From Streptomyces sp. MMBL 11-1 (GTDB lineage: Bacteria; Actinomycetota; Actinomycetes; Streptomycetales; Streptomycetaceae): DNA of 64,000 nt. The notes beneath the pieces are model-generated. The model searched no databases and was not told the DNA's origin. It was given only the letters and a program-made list of their open reading frames with translations. The stretch lies in the NCBI RefSeq assembly GCF_028622875.1, contig NZ_CP117709.1, positions 7,815,001 to 7,879,000 of the forward strand, written 5' to 3'. Below are positions 25,352 through 34,859 of the stretch, piece by piece. The position numbers were made by a program, and so were the translations under genes. How positions within the stretch are numbered: the stretch's first letter is position 1; every line of letters begins with the position of its first letter.

Positions 25352-26715
25352 CGGTACTCCTCCGCGACCTTCTCGGCCAGTTTCTGGGAGGCGGCGAGTG
25401 CGGCGTCCACCGACTGTCGGCCCGCGATGGCGGCGCTGATCTCCTGCGCCACGCGGGTGCCCAGGTCGGTGAACTCCGGTACGCCGACGAACTGGATGCC
25501 CGCCGTCGGGCGGGGCTGGGTGCCCGGATTCTTCGGATCCGCCTCGGAGATGGCCCGCTCGGTGACGTCCGCGAACGCGCCCGCCTCCGCCCGGTAGTCG
25601 GGGTTGGCGTAGGTGGAGGCCCGTTTGCCGGCGGGCACGTTGGACCAGCCACTGGTGGCCCCGACGAGCTCCTCGTACTCCTTGCTGGAGGCCCAGGAGA
25701 CGAACTTCCAGGCGTCGTCCGCCTTCTTGGACGCCTTCTGCAGACCCCAGGCCCAGGTGTAGAGCCACCCGGAGCTCTCGGTCCGCTCGACGGGGGCCGG
25801 GACGTAGCCGATCTTCCCCCTCACCGGCGAGCCCTTCGCCTCCAGGGACCCGGCGCCGGCCGTGGCGTCGTACCACATGGCGGTCTTGCCCTGGGTCATG
25901 TTGTTCAGGCACTCGGCGTATCCGGACTGCGGAGCGCCGAGCTCTCCGTGCTTCCGCACGAGATCGACGTAGAACTTCGTCGCCTTCCTGAACTCCGGTG
26001 CGGTCAGGCGCGGTTCCCAGTCCTCGGTGAACCAGGTGCCGCCCATCGTGTTGACCACCGTGGTGAGCGGGGCGATGACCTCGCCCCAGCCCGGCAGCCC
26101 GCGCAGACAGATGCCCTTCATCCCGCGCTCCGCCCCGTCCGTCCGCTCGGCGAGCTTGGCCACCTGCTCCCAGGTCGGCTTCGCGGGCATCGTGAGGCCC
26201 TGCTTCTCGAAGACGTCCTTGCGGTACATCAGGAAGGACGACTCGCCGTAGAAGGGCTGGGCGTAGAGCTTGCCGTCCTCGGCGGTCAGCGATTCCCGCA
26301 GCGGCTGGAGGATGTCCTCCTGGTCGAAGGCGATGTCGGCCCTCGCGTAGTCGTCGAGGGGGTGCAGCCAGCCGTTCTTCGCGAAGAACGGCAGCTCGAA
26401 GTTGCTGATGGTGGCGACGTCGTACTGACCGGCCTGGTTGGAGAAGTCCTGGCTGATCTTGTCGCGCACATCATTCTCGGGCAGCACGGTGAAGTGGACC
26501 TTGATGCCGGTCTCCTTCGTGAAGTGCTTCGCGGTGAGCTTCTGCAGTTCGACCATCTGCGGGTTGTTCACCATCAGTACGTTCAGTGCGTCGCCGCCCC
26601 CGAAGGAGGTCCCGCCCGCTCCGGCGCAACCGGTGGCGAGCAGGGCCAGTGCGGCGGTCACGGCGCAGGCCCGACCGCGTACACGTGGTCGGCTGCGGCG
26701 TCCTGGATGGGGCAT
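25348..26715 (-). CDS. Extracellular sugar/polyol-binding lipoprotein
   Basis: The 455-residue family 1 solute-binding protein has a lipoprotein signal with lipobox LATGC near residue 30, so the mature protein is tethered outside the membrane. Typical stretches include LAERTDGAERGMKGICLRG and WKFVSWASSKEYEELVG. Together with two permeases and a polyol-type dehydrogenase it probably imports a sugar alcohol such as mannitol, sorbitol or arabitol, but the ligand is inferred only from context. AGGAG precedes the ATG. First gene of the four-gene operon. Confidence 0.9.
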   Translation of the reverse strand: MPHPGRRSRPRVRGRACAVTAALALLATGCAGAGGTSFGGGDALNVLMVNNPQMVELQKLTAKHFTKETGIKVHFTVLPENDVRDKISQDFSNQAGQYDVATISNFELPFFAKNGWLHPLDDYARADIAFDQEDILQPLRESLTAEDGKLYAQPFYGESSFLMYRKDVFEKQGLTMPAKPTWEQVAKLAERTDGAERGMKGICLRGLPGWGEVIAPLTTVVNTMGGTWFTEDWEPRLTAPEFRKATKFYVDLVRKHGELGAPQSGYAECLNNMTQGKTAMWYDATAGAGSLEAKGSPVRGKIGYVPAPVERTESSGWLYTWAWGLQKASKKADDAWKFVSWASSKEYEELVGATSGWSNVPAGKRASTYANPDYRAEAGAFADVTERAISEADPKNPGTQPRPTAGIQFVGVPEFTDLGTRVAQEISAAIAGRQSVDAALAASQKLAEKVAEEYR

Positions 26716-26863
26716 GGGGGCTCCTGATCAGTCGTAGCGGCTCGGTGATCGGGTCGTTGCGGGCATGGCGAACCTGGCCCCGGCGGTGAGGTGGAGCGGT
26801 GGTGCGGGTGCGGGAGCCGCGCGGTCGGCGGTACGGACGGGCCGGTCGGACGGCTGGGGCCGG

Positions 26864-27625
26864 TCAGACGCGGATGACCTGGGGCCCCAGCAGGGAGTAG
26901 CGCTGGGCCTCCGCCGAGGAGAGCCCCGCGTCGGTGACGATCGCCTCGAAGTCGCCGACCCCCGCGAACCGGCAGAAGCTCACCGCCCCGAACTTGCTGT
27001 GGATGCCGACGAAGATCCTGCGCCGGGAGCTGCGCAGCGCCTGCGCCTTCACCTCGGCGACGGCGGGGTCCGGCGTGGTGAGGCCGTACTCGCGGGAGAT
27101 GCCGTTGGCTCCGAGATACGCGAGGTCGATGACGAAGTCCGCGAGCATCCGGGAGGCCCAGTGGTCGACGGTCGCCATGGTCGAGCCGCGCACCCGGCCG
27201 CCCAGCAGCAGCACCGAGGTCTTCTCGGTCCCGGCGAGGGAGGTGGCGACGGCCAGGGAAGCGGTGATCACGGTCAGCGGCCGGTCCTGCGGGAGCGCCT
27301 CGGCGACGAGCTGCGGGGTGAAGCCCTCGTCGACGAAGACCGTCTCGGCGTCGCCGAGCAGATCGGCGGCGGCGGTCGCGATCCGCGACTTCTGCGGAAC
27401 GTTGCGCGTGGTACGGACGGCGAGCGTGGTCTCGAAACCGGCCGACTCCACCGGGTAGGCGCCGCCGTGGGTCCGGCGGACGAGTCCGTGCTCCTCCAGC
27501 ACACGCAGGTCGCGGCGGACGGTCTCCTTGGCCACCTCGAACAGGTCCGCGAGGGCGTTCACCCCGACCGCCCCCTCCCGCCGGGCCGTGTCCAGAATTC
27601 CCCGACGGCGTTCCTCGGTGTCCAC
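26864..27625 (-). CDS. DeoR/GlpR-family transcriptional repressor
   Basis: The 253-residue protein has the DeoR N-terminal helix-turn-helix VNALADLFEVAKETVRRDLR followed by LRTHGGAY-like text (VRRTHGGAYPVES) and a sugar-phosphate-binding DeoRC domain with the characteristic LGGRVRGSTM and DLAYLGANGIS. It should repress the adjacent importer operon until a phosphorylated sugar binds. The GTG at 27625 follows AGGGAAG. It sits 148 bases upstream of the binding-protein gene on the same strand and may be co-transcribed. Confidence 0.88.
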   Translation of the reverse strand: MDTEERRRGILDTARREGAVGVNALADLFEVAKETVRRDLRVLEEHGLVRRTHGGAYPVESAGFETTLAVRTTRNVPQKSRIATAAADLLGDAETVFVDEGFTPQLVAEALPQDRPLTVITASLAVATSLAGTEKTSVLLLGGRVRGSTMATVDHWASRMLADFVIDLAYLGANGISREYGLTTPDPAVAEVKAQALRSSRRRIFVGIHSKFGAVSFCRFAGVGDFEAIVTDAGLSSAEAQRYSLLGPQVIRV

Positions 27626-27636
27626 GGTGCACTTCC

Positions 27637-27963
27637 CTGGTCGCTGCTGGGCCCGTTGCGGGCGGAGCCCGCTTGTCCGTTCGGGCTCATGTGTCGTTTG
27701 TACAAGCACTCCCGGGGCGACTACCAGCCGCTTCACCAGATCCCCTCAGCCCGATCGTGCCCGTTTCCCGAGAATGACGGTGCTGGTCACGCCCAGGACG
27801 GTCACCGGTCCGGTCGCCGGGGCTGCCCGCTTTCCCGTGTTCGCCGCCCGTTTGACGCCCGAAGTGCGGAGCCCCGGCGTCCGCGGTGCCGAGAAGGAGG
27901 CACGCGGAGGCCGGGGCAAGGGGCGTGGGCCGAGCCGGACAGGATCAGGCCGCTCAGGTCACG
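27637..27963. promoter_or_regulatory. Promoter region of the DeoR regulator with TTGTACAA palindrome
   Basis: No gene is seen in this stretch. TTGTACAA at 27698-27705 is a perfect palindrome in an otherwise GC-rich sequence, about 75 bases upstream of the regulator start, and could be its own operator or contain its -35 element. Confidence 0.35.
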
Positions 27964-29049
27964 TCAGGAGAGAACGGCGCTGTCGCCCTCGCCGCGGTGG
28001 GGGCGGGTCAACGCAACCCTGCCGGGCGTCTCCGGGTAGAACCGCTTGGCCCAGCGCCGGAACGGGCCGATCGGTCCGTCACCGGAGGCCAGCCGGGGCG
28101 GCTGCTGGTACTGCTTGTGGTGCCAGATCGGGAAATCGGCGGCGGTGAACTCGCAACTGGACCGGAAGACCGGGCGGTCCAGGAGCCGGGCCGCGGTACG
28201 GCTGACGATCCGGGCGAGCCCGGACGGCAACCGGCCCGGCTCGTCGAAGGCGATGCGGTTCAGCTGCCGGAACTGCATCCGGTTGGGCCCGATGGCCGTC
28301 GGCATCACCATCGTGCACATCCGCAACCCGAAGCGGGGCGTGTGGACGTCGGCGTGCAGGCAGCCCAGACCGTAGCCGTCCACCTTCACATCGACGGTGA
28401 AGTCACCCATGAGCGGCGCCGACTCGTGGGCCCGCATGGCGACGTTGAACGTCGCGTCGTCGTACGTCACAGGACCGTCGATCTCGGCCTTCGCCCAGCC
28501 GTGCAGGGTGGCGAAGTGCCCGAGGTCGACCGAGTTCTCGATGACCTCCTGGACGTTGCCGGCCAGCTCCCAGGCGGCCGTACGCGCGGGCCTGTGCCCG
28601 ATCTCGTGCCACTGCGGGATGGCCCAGTCCGGAGCCCTGCCGTCATGGTGCCGCCAGACGAAGACGGCCCCGTTCACCTCGTGGACGGGCAGCCGCGTCA
28701 GCGGGGACCGCGGCGGCGGTGTGCCGTACCCCGTGCGCACACAGGTGCCGTCGGGGCCGAACGAGAAGAAGTGGAAGGGGCACGTGAGATTCTCCCCCTC
28801 GACCTTCGCCAGGCCGAGATGGGCCCCCAGGTGCGGGCAGTAGGGACGGACGGCGCGGAGCACCCCCGTGCCGGTGCGATACAGGACGACGTCGCGCCCG
28901 GCGAGCGGCCGGGTGAGGACGGTGCCCGGTCGCAGCTCGTGCGAGAAGGCCAGCGCGGACCAGCCGCTCGGCCAGGGCAGGGCGGGCGCTCCCGCCACAT
29001 CGGCCGGTGTCGGACCCTCACTGATGGCGCGACCGTACTCACGTGCCAC
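27964..29049 (-). CDS. Rieske non-heme iron oxygenase (KshA-like)
   Basis: The 361-residue protein has a Rieske 2Fe-2S domain (CPHLGAHLG and CPFHFFSF giving two Cys and two His, about residues 70-95) and a catalytic domain with ENSVDLGHFATLHGW, which holds the bridging Asp and two His iron ligands. The pattern resembles 3-ketosteroid 9-alpha-hydroxylase and cholesterol 7-desaturase, so a steroid or similar lipid is a plausible substrate. A separate reductase is needed; none is adjacent. I prefer the GTG at 29049, eight bases after GGGGGAG; GTG at 29055 is close by. Confidence 0.85.
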   Translation of the reverse strand: MAREYGRAISEGPTPADVAGAPALPWPSGWSALAFSHELRPGTVLTRPLAGRDVVLYRTGTGVLRAVRPYCPHLGAHLGLAKVEGENLTCPFHFFSFGPDGTCVRTGYGTPPPRSPLTRLPVHEVNGAVFVWRHHDGRAPDWAIPQWHEIGHRPARTAAWELAGNVQEVIENSVDLGHFATLHGWAKAEIDGPVTYDDATFNVAMRAHESAPLMGDFTVDVKVDGYGLGCLHADVHTPRFGLRMCTMVMPTAIGPNRMQFRQLNRIAFDEPGRLPSGLARIVSRTAARLLDRPVFRSSCEFTAADFPIWHHKQYQQPPRLASGDGPIGPFRRWAKRFYPETPGRVALTRPHRGEGDSAVLS

Positions 29050-29232
29050 TCCCACGACTCCCCCTTCACGATTGGTCGCACGAAGGCTGCCCAGCGCCGC
29101 ACCGGGATCCTCCCGACACACCGCACATCACCCGAACGGTGCGACACGTGCGAGGCGTTGACGAACAGGGTGAAGAGGGAGAAGTGAGAGGTGGGCGGAG
29201 GAGGAGCGGGGGAGAGGCCGGAGAAGGGCCGA

Positions 29233-29262
29233 GGGCGGGCGCGCTCCGGAGCGCGCCCGCCC
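29233..29262 (-). terminator. 30-bp perfect palindrome, terminator of the LLM gene
   Basis: The stretch equals its reverse complement and lies directly beyond the stop codon of the minus-strand gene ending at 29266. Confidence 0.7.
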
Positions 29263-29265
29263 GCC

Positions 29266-30165
29266 TCAGAGCTCGTCGCCGAAAGCTTCGGCCAGCTCAC
29301 GCCATGCGGCTCGCGGCAGGCCGGCGCCGCCCTCGTCGGCGGTGAGCACCTGCAACGCGACATGGTCCGCGCCGGCGTCGAGGTACGCCCGGGTCCGACG
29401 CCTCACCTGCTCGGCGTCGCCCAGCGCGAAGAGCGCGTCGAGCAGACGGACGCTGCCGCCGCCGTCGAAGTCGCCTTCCGTGAAGCCCAGCCGCAACAGG
29501 TTGTCGGTGTAATTGGGCAGCTGCAGATACATGCCCAGCATCGTCCGCGCGGTGGTGCGGGCCCGGTCGAGATCGGTGTCCAGCACCACGGTCAGCTCCG
29601 GGGCGAGCAGCGCGTCGGGGCCGAGCGCCTCGCGGGCCTCCGCGGTGTGCTCGGTGGTGACGAGATAGGGGTGCGCCCCCAGCGACCGGCCGGCCGCGAG
29701 CTTCAGCATCTTCGGCCCGAGAGCCGCCAGAACCCGGTGGCCGGAGCCCACGGACGGTTCGGCGGCGTCGAGCGCGTCCAGGTAGGACACCATCGCGCTG
29801 TACGGCTTGGCGTACTGCGGCACCATCGGCCCGTGGCTGACGCCCAGACCGAGGACGAAGCGACGGCGCGCGTCCGGATCGATCGCCGCGATCGCGGCCG
29901 CCGCCTCCTCGGCCGTGTGGTTCCAGATGTTCAGGATGCCGGTGGCCACCGTGATCGACCGGGTGGCGGCCACGACGGCCGCCGCGTCCCCGGGCGTCGG
30001 ACTGCCCCCGATCCAGACGGCGCCGTACCCCAGCTCCTCGAGCTCGGCGAGCGCCTCTGCGATCGCCTTCCTGCCCGCGTCGTCCACCCGCGAAGCGTGC
30101 AGGGCCCCGCTCCAGATCCCCACCCGTCCGAATGTTCTGCCCGTCCCGGAATTCTCAGAAGTCAT
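29266..30165 (-). CDS. F420-dependent LLM-class oxidoreductase (TIGR03620-like)
   Basis: The 299-residue protein looks like the bacterial-luciferase-like family: GYGAVWIGGSPTPGD near the start, ATRSITVATGILNIWNHTAEE and RFVLGLGVSHGPMV in the middle. Such enzymes use coenzyme F420 in actinomycetes to reduce or oxidise varied substrates, which cannot be named here. No cofactor or pathway gene is adjacent. A palindromic terminator follows it. Confidence 0.85.
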   Translation of the reverse strand: MTSENSGTGRTFGRVGIWSGALHASRVDDAGRKAIAEALAELEELGYGAVWIGGSPTPGDAAAVVAATRSITVATGILNIWNHTAEEAAAAIAAIDPDARRRFVLGLGVSHGPMVPQYAKPYSAMVSYLDALDAAEPSVGSGHRVLAALGPKMLKLAAGRSLGAHPYLVTTEHTAEAREALGPDALLAPELTVVLDTDLDRARTTARTMLGMYLQLPNYTDNLLRLGFTEGDFDGGGSVRLLDALFALGDAEQVRRRTRAYLDAGADHVALQVLTADEGGAGLPRAAWRELAEAFGDEL

Positions 30166-30274
30166 GGTCCGTCAACAACGGGCCCTGACCCGGCTATTCC
30201 TGGCCTGACGTCGGTTCACCCGTCCGGCCGCGCCGAGCGTCCGATGGGCGCCCCGCCGGGCTTCAGGAGCGTCT

Positions 30275-31467
30275 TCAGTCCCCCGGGACGTCCTTCATGA
30301 ACACGACTCCGTCGATGCGGGCCAGGTGTGCCGGGTCGAGCGGGGCGTAGCCGAAGTACGGGGAGTCGCGCCGGACGAAGCCGGTTGCGGCGGCGGGCTC
30401 GGAGGCGTCCACCAGGCAGGACTCCTCCGGGAGCGCGTACAGGGCTCCTTCGAGGGTGTCCGGCGGCGGAACGTCGACCCCGTGGTGCCTCATGGTGCCG
30501 AAGGCGGTGGCCAGGAATCCGTACCCCTCGCCCAGGCGGGCGTTGACGACGGCGCCCGCGCTCCACCACTCCAGACGTCGGCCGCCCATCCGCATCGAAC
30601 TCATGTCCCGCTGGAGATGGCTGTTGTGGGCGTGCACCAGAACCGGCCCCCGCTCGGCGAGCGCGAGGAGATTGCCGGCCATCATCTGGTCCCGCAGGCC
30701 CGTCAGCCGTGACAGCCGGTTCGGTGACGTGTCGGCCATCCAGAAGTGGTATCGCAGGAGCCCCTTGGCGGCCCGCGCGTACACGAGCGCCCGGTCGAAC
30801 GCGTCCCGCGAGGCCACCGCGATCAGGTGCGGCGTCCACGCGTCGAGCAGGGCGCCCAGATCGTCGGCGAGCAGGCGCAGCTGCCCGGCCTCCGCCGACC
30901 GTCCGAAAGAAGCGGACGGGTCCAGCATCGCCGCCGGGTCGGTCCACCGGCCGTCGGCGCCGAGGAGGCGGTCGAGCGTCTCGGCGGTGCAGGGGAGCAG
31001 GCCCGGGTCCACGTGGTCCGCGAGAACTCGATGGAGCGAGGTGAGGGCCTCTCGAGGGCTCGCGGCGTAGGCCATCTCCAGCGGGCCGTCGAAGCCGGCG
31101 AAGCGGACCCGGTCGGACGCGGGCCGGCCGTCGTTGAACGCGCGCATCCAGCACACCAGCTCACGATGGGCCGTGGATTCCCCGAGGCCGTGGCCGAACC
31201 CCCGCTCCATCACCTCGTCGAGCGTGCCCGCGCCCGTCGTCACGTAGTCGTCCACGAGCAGCCCCGCCACACAGTCGCTCTCGATGGTGATGGTCCGGTA
31301 GCCCTCCCGCTCGACGAGCTGCCGGAAGAGTGCGTTGCGCAGGCGGAGGGGGCCTCCACCCCGTGGGTGGGCTCGCCCAGGGCCAGCACCCTGGGCGGGG
31401 AGGCGAACAGCCTCATGACGGAAGCCGCGTCGACGGCGTGGGCGATGGTCCTGATGTCGTTGGCCAT
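30275..31467 (-). pseudogene. Erythromycin-esterase-family gene broken by a frameshift
   Basis: The N-terminal part (from ATG 31467) reads RVLALGEPTHGVEAP, with the Glu and His of the esterase active site, and then loses homology. The rest (to 30275) continues in another frame with EREGYRTITIESDCVAGLLV, VLVHAHNSHLQRDM and so on. The switch falls at a run of five G (five C on the coding strand) at 31348-31352, and one extra base there restores the frame. The intact protein would be about 396 residues. Family members hydrolyse macrolide lactones, but many homologues have other targets. Either a true pseudogene or a homopolymer sequencing error. Divergent from a MerR regulator. Confidence 0.8.
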
Positions 31468-31471
31468 GGCT

Positions 31472-31499
31472 TCAACCGTATCTTTGAACCCTCGGTTGA
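31472..31499. promoter_or_regulatory. Inverted repeat between the esterase-like gene and MerR regulator
   Basis: TCAACCG and CGGTTGA are perfect 7-base arms separated by 14 bases. The element starts five bases from the esterase start and ends 27 bases before the regulator start, a natural operator position for the divergent pair. Confidence 0.5.
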
Positions 31500-31525
31500 G
31501 GCTTTTGCGCGATAGCGTGGGTCAC

Positions 31526-32266
31526 ATGAGGCAGAACCCTCAAACAGCAGGCAGACTCCGTCCGGTCGATCTGGCCCGGCGGCACGGTCTGTCGACGCAG
31601 GCCGTCAGAAACTACGAGGCGGCGGGGATCCTCCCGGCCGCCGGGCGCACCCCCCAGGGCTACCGCACCTACGCGCCCCTGCACGCGCACGCCCTCGCGG
31701 CGTTCCTCGCACTGGTCCCCGGCCACGGGCGGGGGACCGCGGAGTCGATCATGCGGGCGGTGAACCGCGACGATCCGGAGGAAGCGTTCCGCATCGTCGA
31801 CGAGAGCCACGCCCAGCTCCTGGCGGACCGTCGGACGCTGGAAGCGGTCGAGAAGGCCCTCCGGGACCTGGGGTCCGGCGCAGTGCCCGCACCCGGTGGC
31901 GCGCCGAGCACCGGCGGGATGTTCGTGGGACCGCTGGCGGGGAAGCTGGGGATCAGGCCCGCCACGCTGCGGAAGTGGGAGCGCGCCGGTCTCGTGACCC
32001 CGCGCCGCGACCCGCGGACCGGCTACCGGGTGTACGCCGAGGCCGACGTGCGGGACGCCGGGCTGGCCCACCAGCTCAGACGGGGCGGCTACCGGCTGGA
32101 GCAGATCGCCCCGCTGATCGCCCAGGTGCGTGCGGCGGGCGGTCCGGAGCCACTGGCGGCCGCCCTGCGTGACTGGCACGCCCGGCTGGCCGCCCGCGGG
32201 CGGGCGATGCTGGCCGGGGCAGCCGAGCTGGACGCCTACCTCCGCCTGGCACACGACGGTCACTGA
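31526..32266 (+). CDS. Regulator with two MerR-type DNA-binding domains (TioE-like)
   Basis: The 246-residue protein has two MerR helix-turn-helix regions: VDLARRHGLSTQAVRNYEAA with PQGYRTY at about residues 14-50, and GKLGIRPATLRKWERAGL with TGYRVYAEADV at about 141-178. Most MerR proteins have one such domain and dimerise; a tandem copy may act as a built-in dimer. No Cys-based metal-sensing tail is visible. The ATG at 31526 lacks a clear ribosome site and may be leaderless. It probably controls itself and the divergent esterase-like gene. Confidence 0.8.
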   Translation: MRQNPQTAGRLRPVDLARRHGLSTQAVRNYEAAGILPAAGRTPQGYRTYAPLHAHALAAFLALVPGHGRGTAESIMRAVNRDDPEEAFRIVDESHAQLLADRRTLEAVEKALRDLGSGAVPAPGGAPSTGGMFVGPLAGKLGIRPATLRKWERAGLVTPRRDPRTGYRVYAEADVRDAGLAHQLRRGGYRLEQIAPLIAQVRAAGGPEPLAAALRDWHARLAARGRAMLAGAAELDAYLRLAHDGH

Positions 32267-32341
32267 CCGGACGACCGCGGGCCGGGCGGCACGGGTCGAC
32301 CACGGGGCGGCGGTGCTTCCCGTCGCCCATCCGCTGCCCCG

Positions 32342-34000
32342 TCAGACGGGCAGCCGTCCCAGCAGAGCCGCGAAGTCCGTCTTCGCGGGGAGCGTGCCGA
32401 AGGCGAGCCCCTGGTCCCCGGCGAGGCGGGTCGCGCAGAACGCGTCGGCCACCGCCGCAGGGGCGTGGCGCACCAGCAGGGAGCCCTGCAGCACGAGAGC
32501 GGCCCGTTCGACGACCCGGCGGGCCCGGAGCTGCGCGTCCTTCGTGCGTGCCAGCTCGGTCCGCAGCTCCCGCCACGCCGCGTCGAGACGCGCGTCCGCC
32601 CCGGTCGCCGACTCGATCTCGGCGTGAAAGGCCTCCAGTGACGCGGGCTCCCGCGTCAACGCCCGCAACATGTCGAGGGCGTTGACGTTGCCGGAGCCCT
32701 CCCAGATGCCGTTGAGCGGGGCCTCGCGGTACAGCCGCGGCATCCCGGACGCCTCGTCGTACCCGTTGCCGCCGAGGCACTCCAGGGCCTCGGCGACCGC
32801 GGCGGGCTGCCGTTTGCACACCCAGTACTTGCCGATGGCGGTGGCCAGGCGGAGGAAGGCGCGCTCCCCGTCGTCGCCCCGGTGGGCACGGTCGGCGGCC
32901 CCCGCCAGGCGCAGGGCCAGGGTCGTGGCGGCCTCCGACTCCAGGGACAGGTCCGCCAGGACGTTGCGCATCAGGGGCTGGTCGATCAGCCGGGCACCGA
33001 ACACGGAGCGGTGGCGCGCGTGGTGGGCCGCCTGGGCGAGCGCTCCACGGGTGCCCGCGGCGGACCCCAGCACGCAGTCGAGACGGGTCATCGTCACCAT
33101 GTCGATGATGGTGCGCACGCCCTTGCCCTCGTCACCGACGAGCCAGGCCACGGTGTCGTCGAACTCGGGCTCGCCGGAAGCGTTGGAGCGGTTGCCCAGC
33201 TTGTCCTTGAGCCGCTGGATGCGGAACGTGTTCCGGCTCCCGTCCGGCAGCACGCGTGGCACCAGGAAGCACGACAGACCGCTGGGCGACTGGGCGAGGA
33301 CCAGGAAGAGGTCGTTCATCGGCGCGCTGGTGAACCACTTGTGCCCGCGCAGCCGCCAGGTGCCGTCGGCCTGCTCGGCGGCCGCCGTGGTGTTGGCGCG
33401 CACATCGGTGCCGCCCTGCTTCTCCGTCATCCCCATACCGGCGAGCAGGCCGCGTTTGGCGGTGGGGGCGCTCAGCCCGGGCTCGTACACCCGGCTGGTC
33501 AGCAGCGGTTCGTACGTCTTGGCGAGGTCCGGCGAGCGGCGTAGTGCCGGGACGACGGCATACGTCATCGAGACCGGGCACAGGTGGCCCTGCTCCAGCA
33601 TCGTGGCCAGCATGAAGCCGCCGGCACGAGCGACATGGGCCCCGGGGCGATCGTCGGCCCATGCGGCGCCCGCCAGACCCGCCCGCACGGAGGCGTCCAT
33701 CAGGCAGTGGTAGGCGGGGTGGAACTCGACCTCGTCGATCCGGTGGCCGAAGCGGTCGTGGGTACGCAGCTCCGGTTCGTGGCGGTTGGCCTGGTCGGCC
33801 CAGCGTTGCGCCTCCTCGCCGCCGACGTAGCGGCCGAAGCGATGGAGTTCGTCCAGGTGCCATGCGGCGCCCTCGCGGCGCACCCCTTCGAGCAGCACCG
33901 CGTCGTCGGCGGCGTCGTGACCGGTGAGCGGAGGCGGCTGGTTCGTCACCTCGTGCGTCACGGCGGTCGGGTTGCTGCGGGGTGCGGCGGGCGCGGGCAT
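32342..34000 (-). CDS. AidB-type acyl-CoA dehydrogenase
   Basis: The 552-residue flavoprotein carries the AidB signature GMGMTEKQGGTDVRANTT, the acyl-CoA dehydrogenase stretch RLRGHKWFTSAP, and ALECLGGNGYDEASG followed by IWEGSGNVNALDMLR. The length suits the AidB branch rather than the ~380-residue fatty-acid enzymes. E. coli AidB is part of the Ada response and binds DNA; its physiological substrate is unclear. GGAGGAG precedes the ATG. The TetR regulator lies 82 bases upstream on the same strand and probably controls it. Confidence 0.9.
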   Translation of the reverse strand: MPAPAAPRSNPTAVTHEVTNQPPPLTGHDAADDAVLLEGVRREGAAWHLDELHRFGRYVGGEEAQRWADQANRHEPELRTHDRFGHRIDEVEFHPAYHCLMDASVRAGLAGAAWADDRPGAHVARAGGFMLATMLEQGHLCPVSMTYAVVPALRRSPDLAKTYEPLLTSRVYEPGLSAPTAKRGLLAGMGMTEKQGGTDVRANTTAAAEQADGTWRLRGHKWFTSAPMNDLFLVLAQSPSGLSCFLVPRVLPDGSRNTFRIQRLKDKLGNRSNASGEPEFDDTVAWLVGDEGKGVRTIIDMVTMTRLDCVLGSAAGTRGALAQAAHHARHRSVFGARLIDQPLMRNVLADLSLESEAATTLALRLAGAADRAHRGDDGERAFLRLATAIGKYWVCKRQPAAVAEALECLGGNGYDEASGMPRLYREAPLNGIWEGSGNVNALDMLRALTREPASLEAFHAEIESATGADARLDAAWRELRTELARTKDAQLRARRVVERAALVLQGSLLVRHAPAAVADAFCATRLAGDQGLAFGTLPAKTDFAALLGRLPV

Positions 34001-34082
34001 CGGTTCTCCTCCGGGAGTCGGGACGGCGGGTGAGGCACAGGGGCGGGGGTGAGGGCGCCGGGGTTGAGGGGCGCGGCCCGGG

Positions 34083-34688
34083 TCAGGGAGGCGCGCCCGC
34101 GCAGCGCAGGGCCACGGTGGTGAGGCAGGTGACGAGCCGGTCCGTGTCGTGCGCCGCCGAGGTGCTCAGGGGGTGGACGAGGACCTCGCCGATGGCGCCG
34201 GTCAGCGCGGCGGCGGTGATCTCCGCGTCCTGGTCCGGCAGCAGCCCCGCGGCGGCCCCCTCGCCGATCACCGCGGCGAACAGCGCCCGGTAGCGGCGCC
34301 GGAAGACGAGACGTTCCGCGCCGACCGCCGGTTCGGCGGGCGCCGCGAGCAGCGCGTACGCCAGGCCGTGGTTCTCCAGGGCGCGGCGGGCGAACACCTC
34401 CACACCCCTGCGCAACCGCTCGGCGGGGTCGCCGTCGCCCTCCAGCACCTCGCCCAGCACGTCCACCTCGCGCTGCGCGGCGCGTCGGAAGACCTCCACG
34501 GCCAGCGCGGACTTGGACGAGAAGTGCTGGTAGACGGAGCCGGCCGCGATCCCGGCCGCGTCGGCGACAGCGGTCACGGACGCCTGAGCCCAGCCGACCT
34601 CCGCCACGACCTCGGTGGCGCGGACGACGAGATGCTCCCGGGCGGCTTCGAGCCGACGGATTTCGGCCGGGGTTTTACGGTAGGCCAT
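34083..34688 (-). CDS. TetR-family transcriptional regulator
   Basis: The 201-residue protein has a TetR DNA-binding domain: SVTAVADAAGIAAGSVYQHFSSKSALAVEVF at about residues 38-68. The C-terminal ligand domain is divergent. The start codon ATG at 34688 touches a clear inverted repeat, and no ribosome site is visible, so the mRNA may be leaderless. It likely represses itself and the acyl-CoA dehydrogenase gene downstream; by analogy the ligand may be an acyl-CoA. Confidence 0.88.
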   Translation of the reverse strand: MAYRKTPAEIRRLEAAREHLVVRATEVVAEVGWAQASVTAVADAAGIAAGSVYQHFSSKSALAVEVFRRAAQREVDVLGEVLEGDGDPAERLRRGVEVFARRALENHGLAYALLAAPAEPAVGAERLVFRRRYRALFAAVIGEGAAAGLLPDQDAEITAAALTGAIGEVLVHPLSTSAAHDTDRLVTCLTTVALRCAGAPP

Positions 34689-34710
34689 GAATGAAGTGAA
34701 CCATCATTCA
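34688..34710. promoter_or_regulatory. TetR-type operator overlapping the regulator's start
   Basis: TGAATGA and TCATTCA are perfect 7-base arms separated by nine bases. The repeat begins at the first base of the TetR start codon, so binding would cover the transcription start. Confidence 0.7.
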
Positions 34711-34859
34711 GAGTTTCCCGCCATGCCCGGTCGGCGTCGACTGCCGGTGCGGGCCCCGGGTCGGCATCGCCGTCGGGGGTGTGCCGCACCCGACGAGACC
34801 GCCCGGGGCGGCAGCGGCCCTCGGCGCACCAGCTCGTCACCGCGCGGCCGCCGCCCTGA

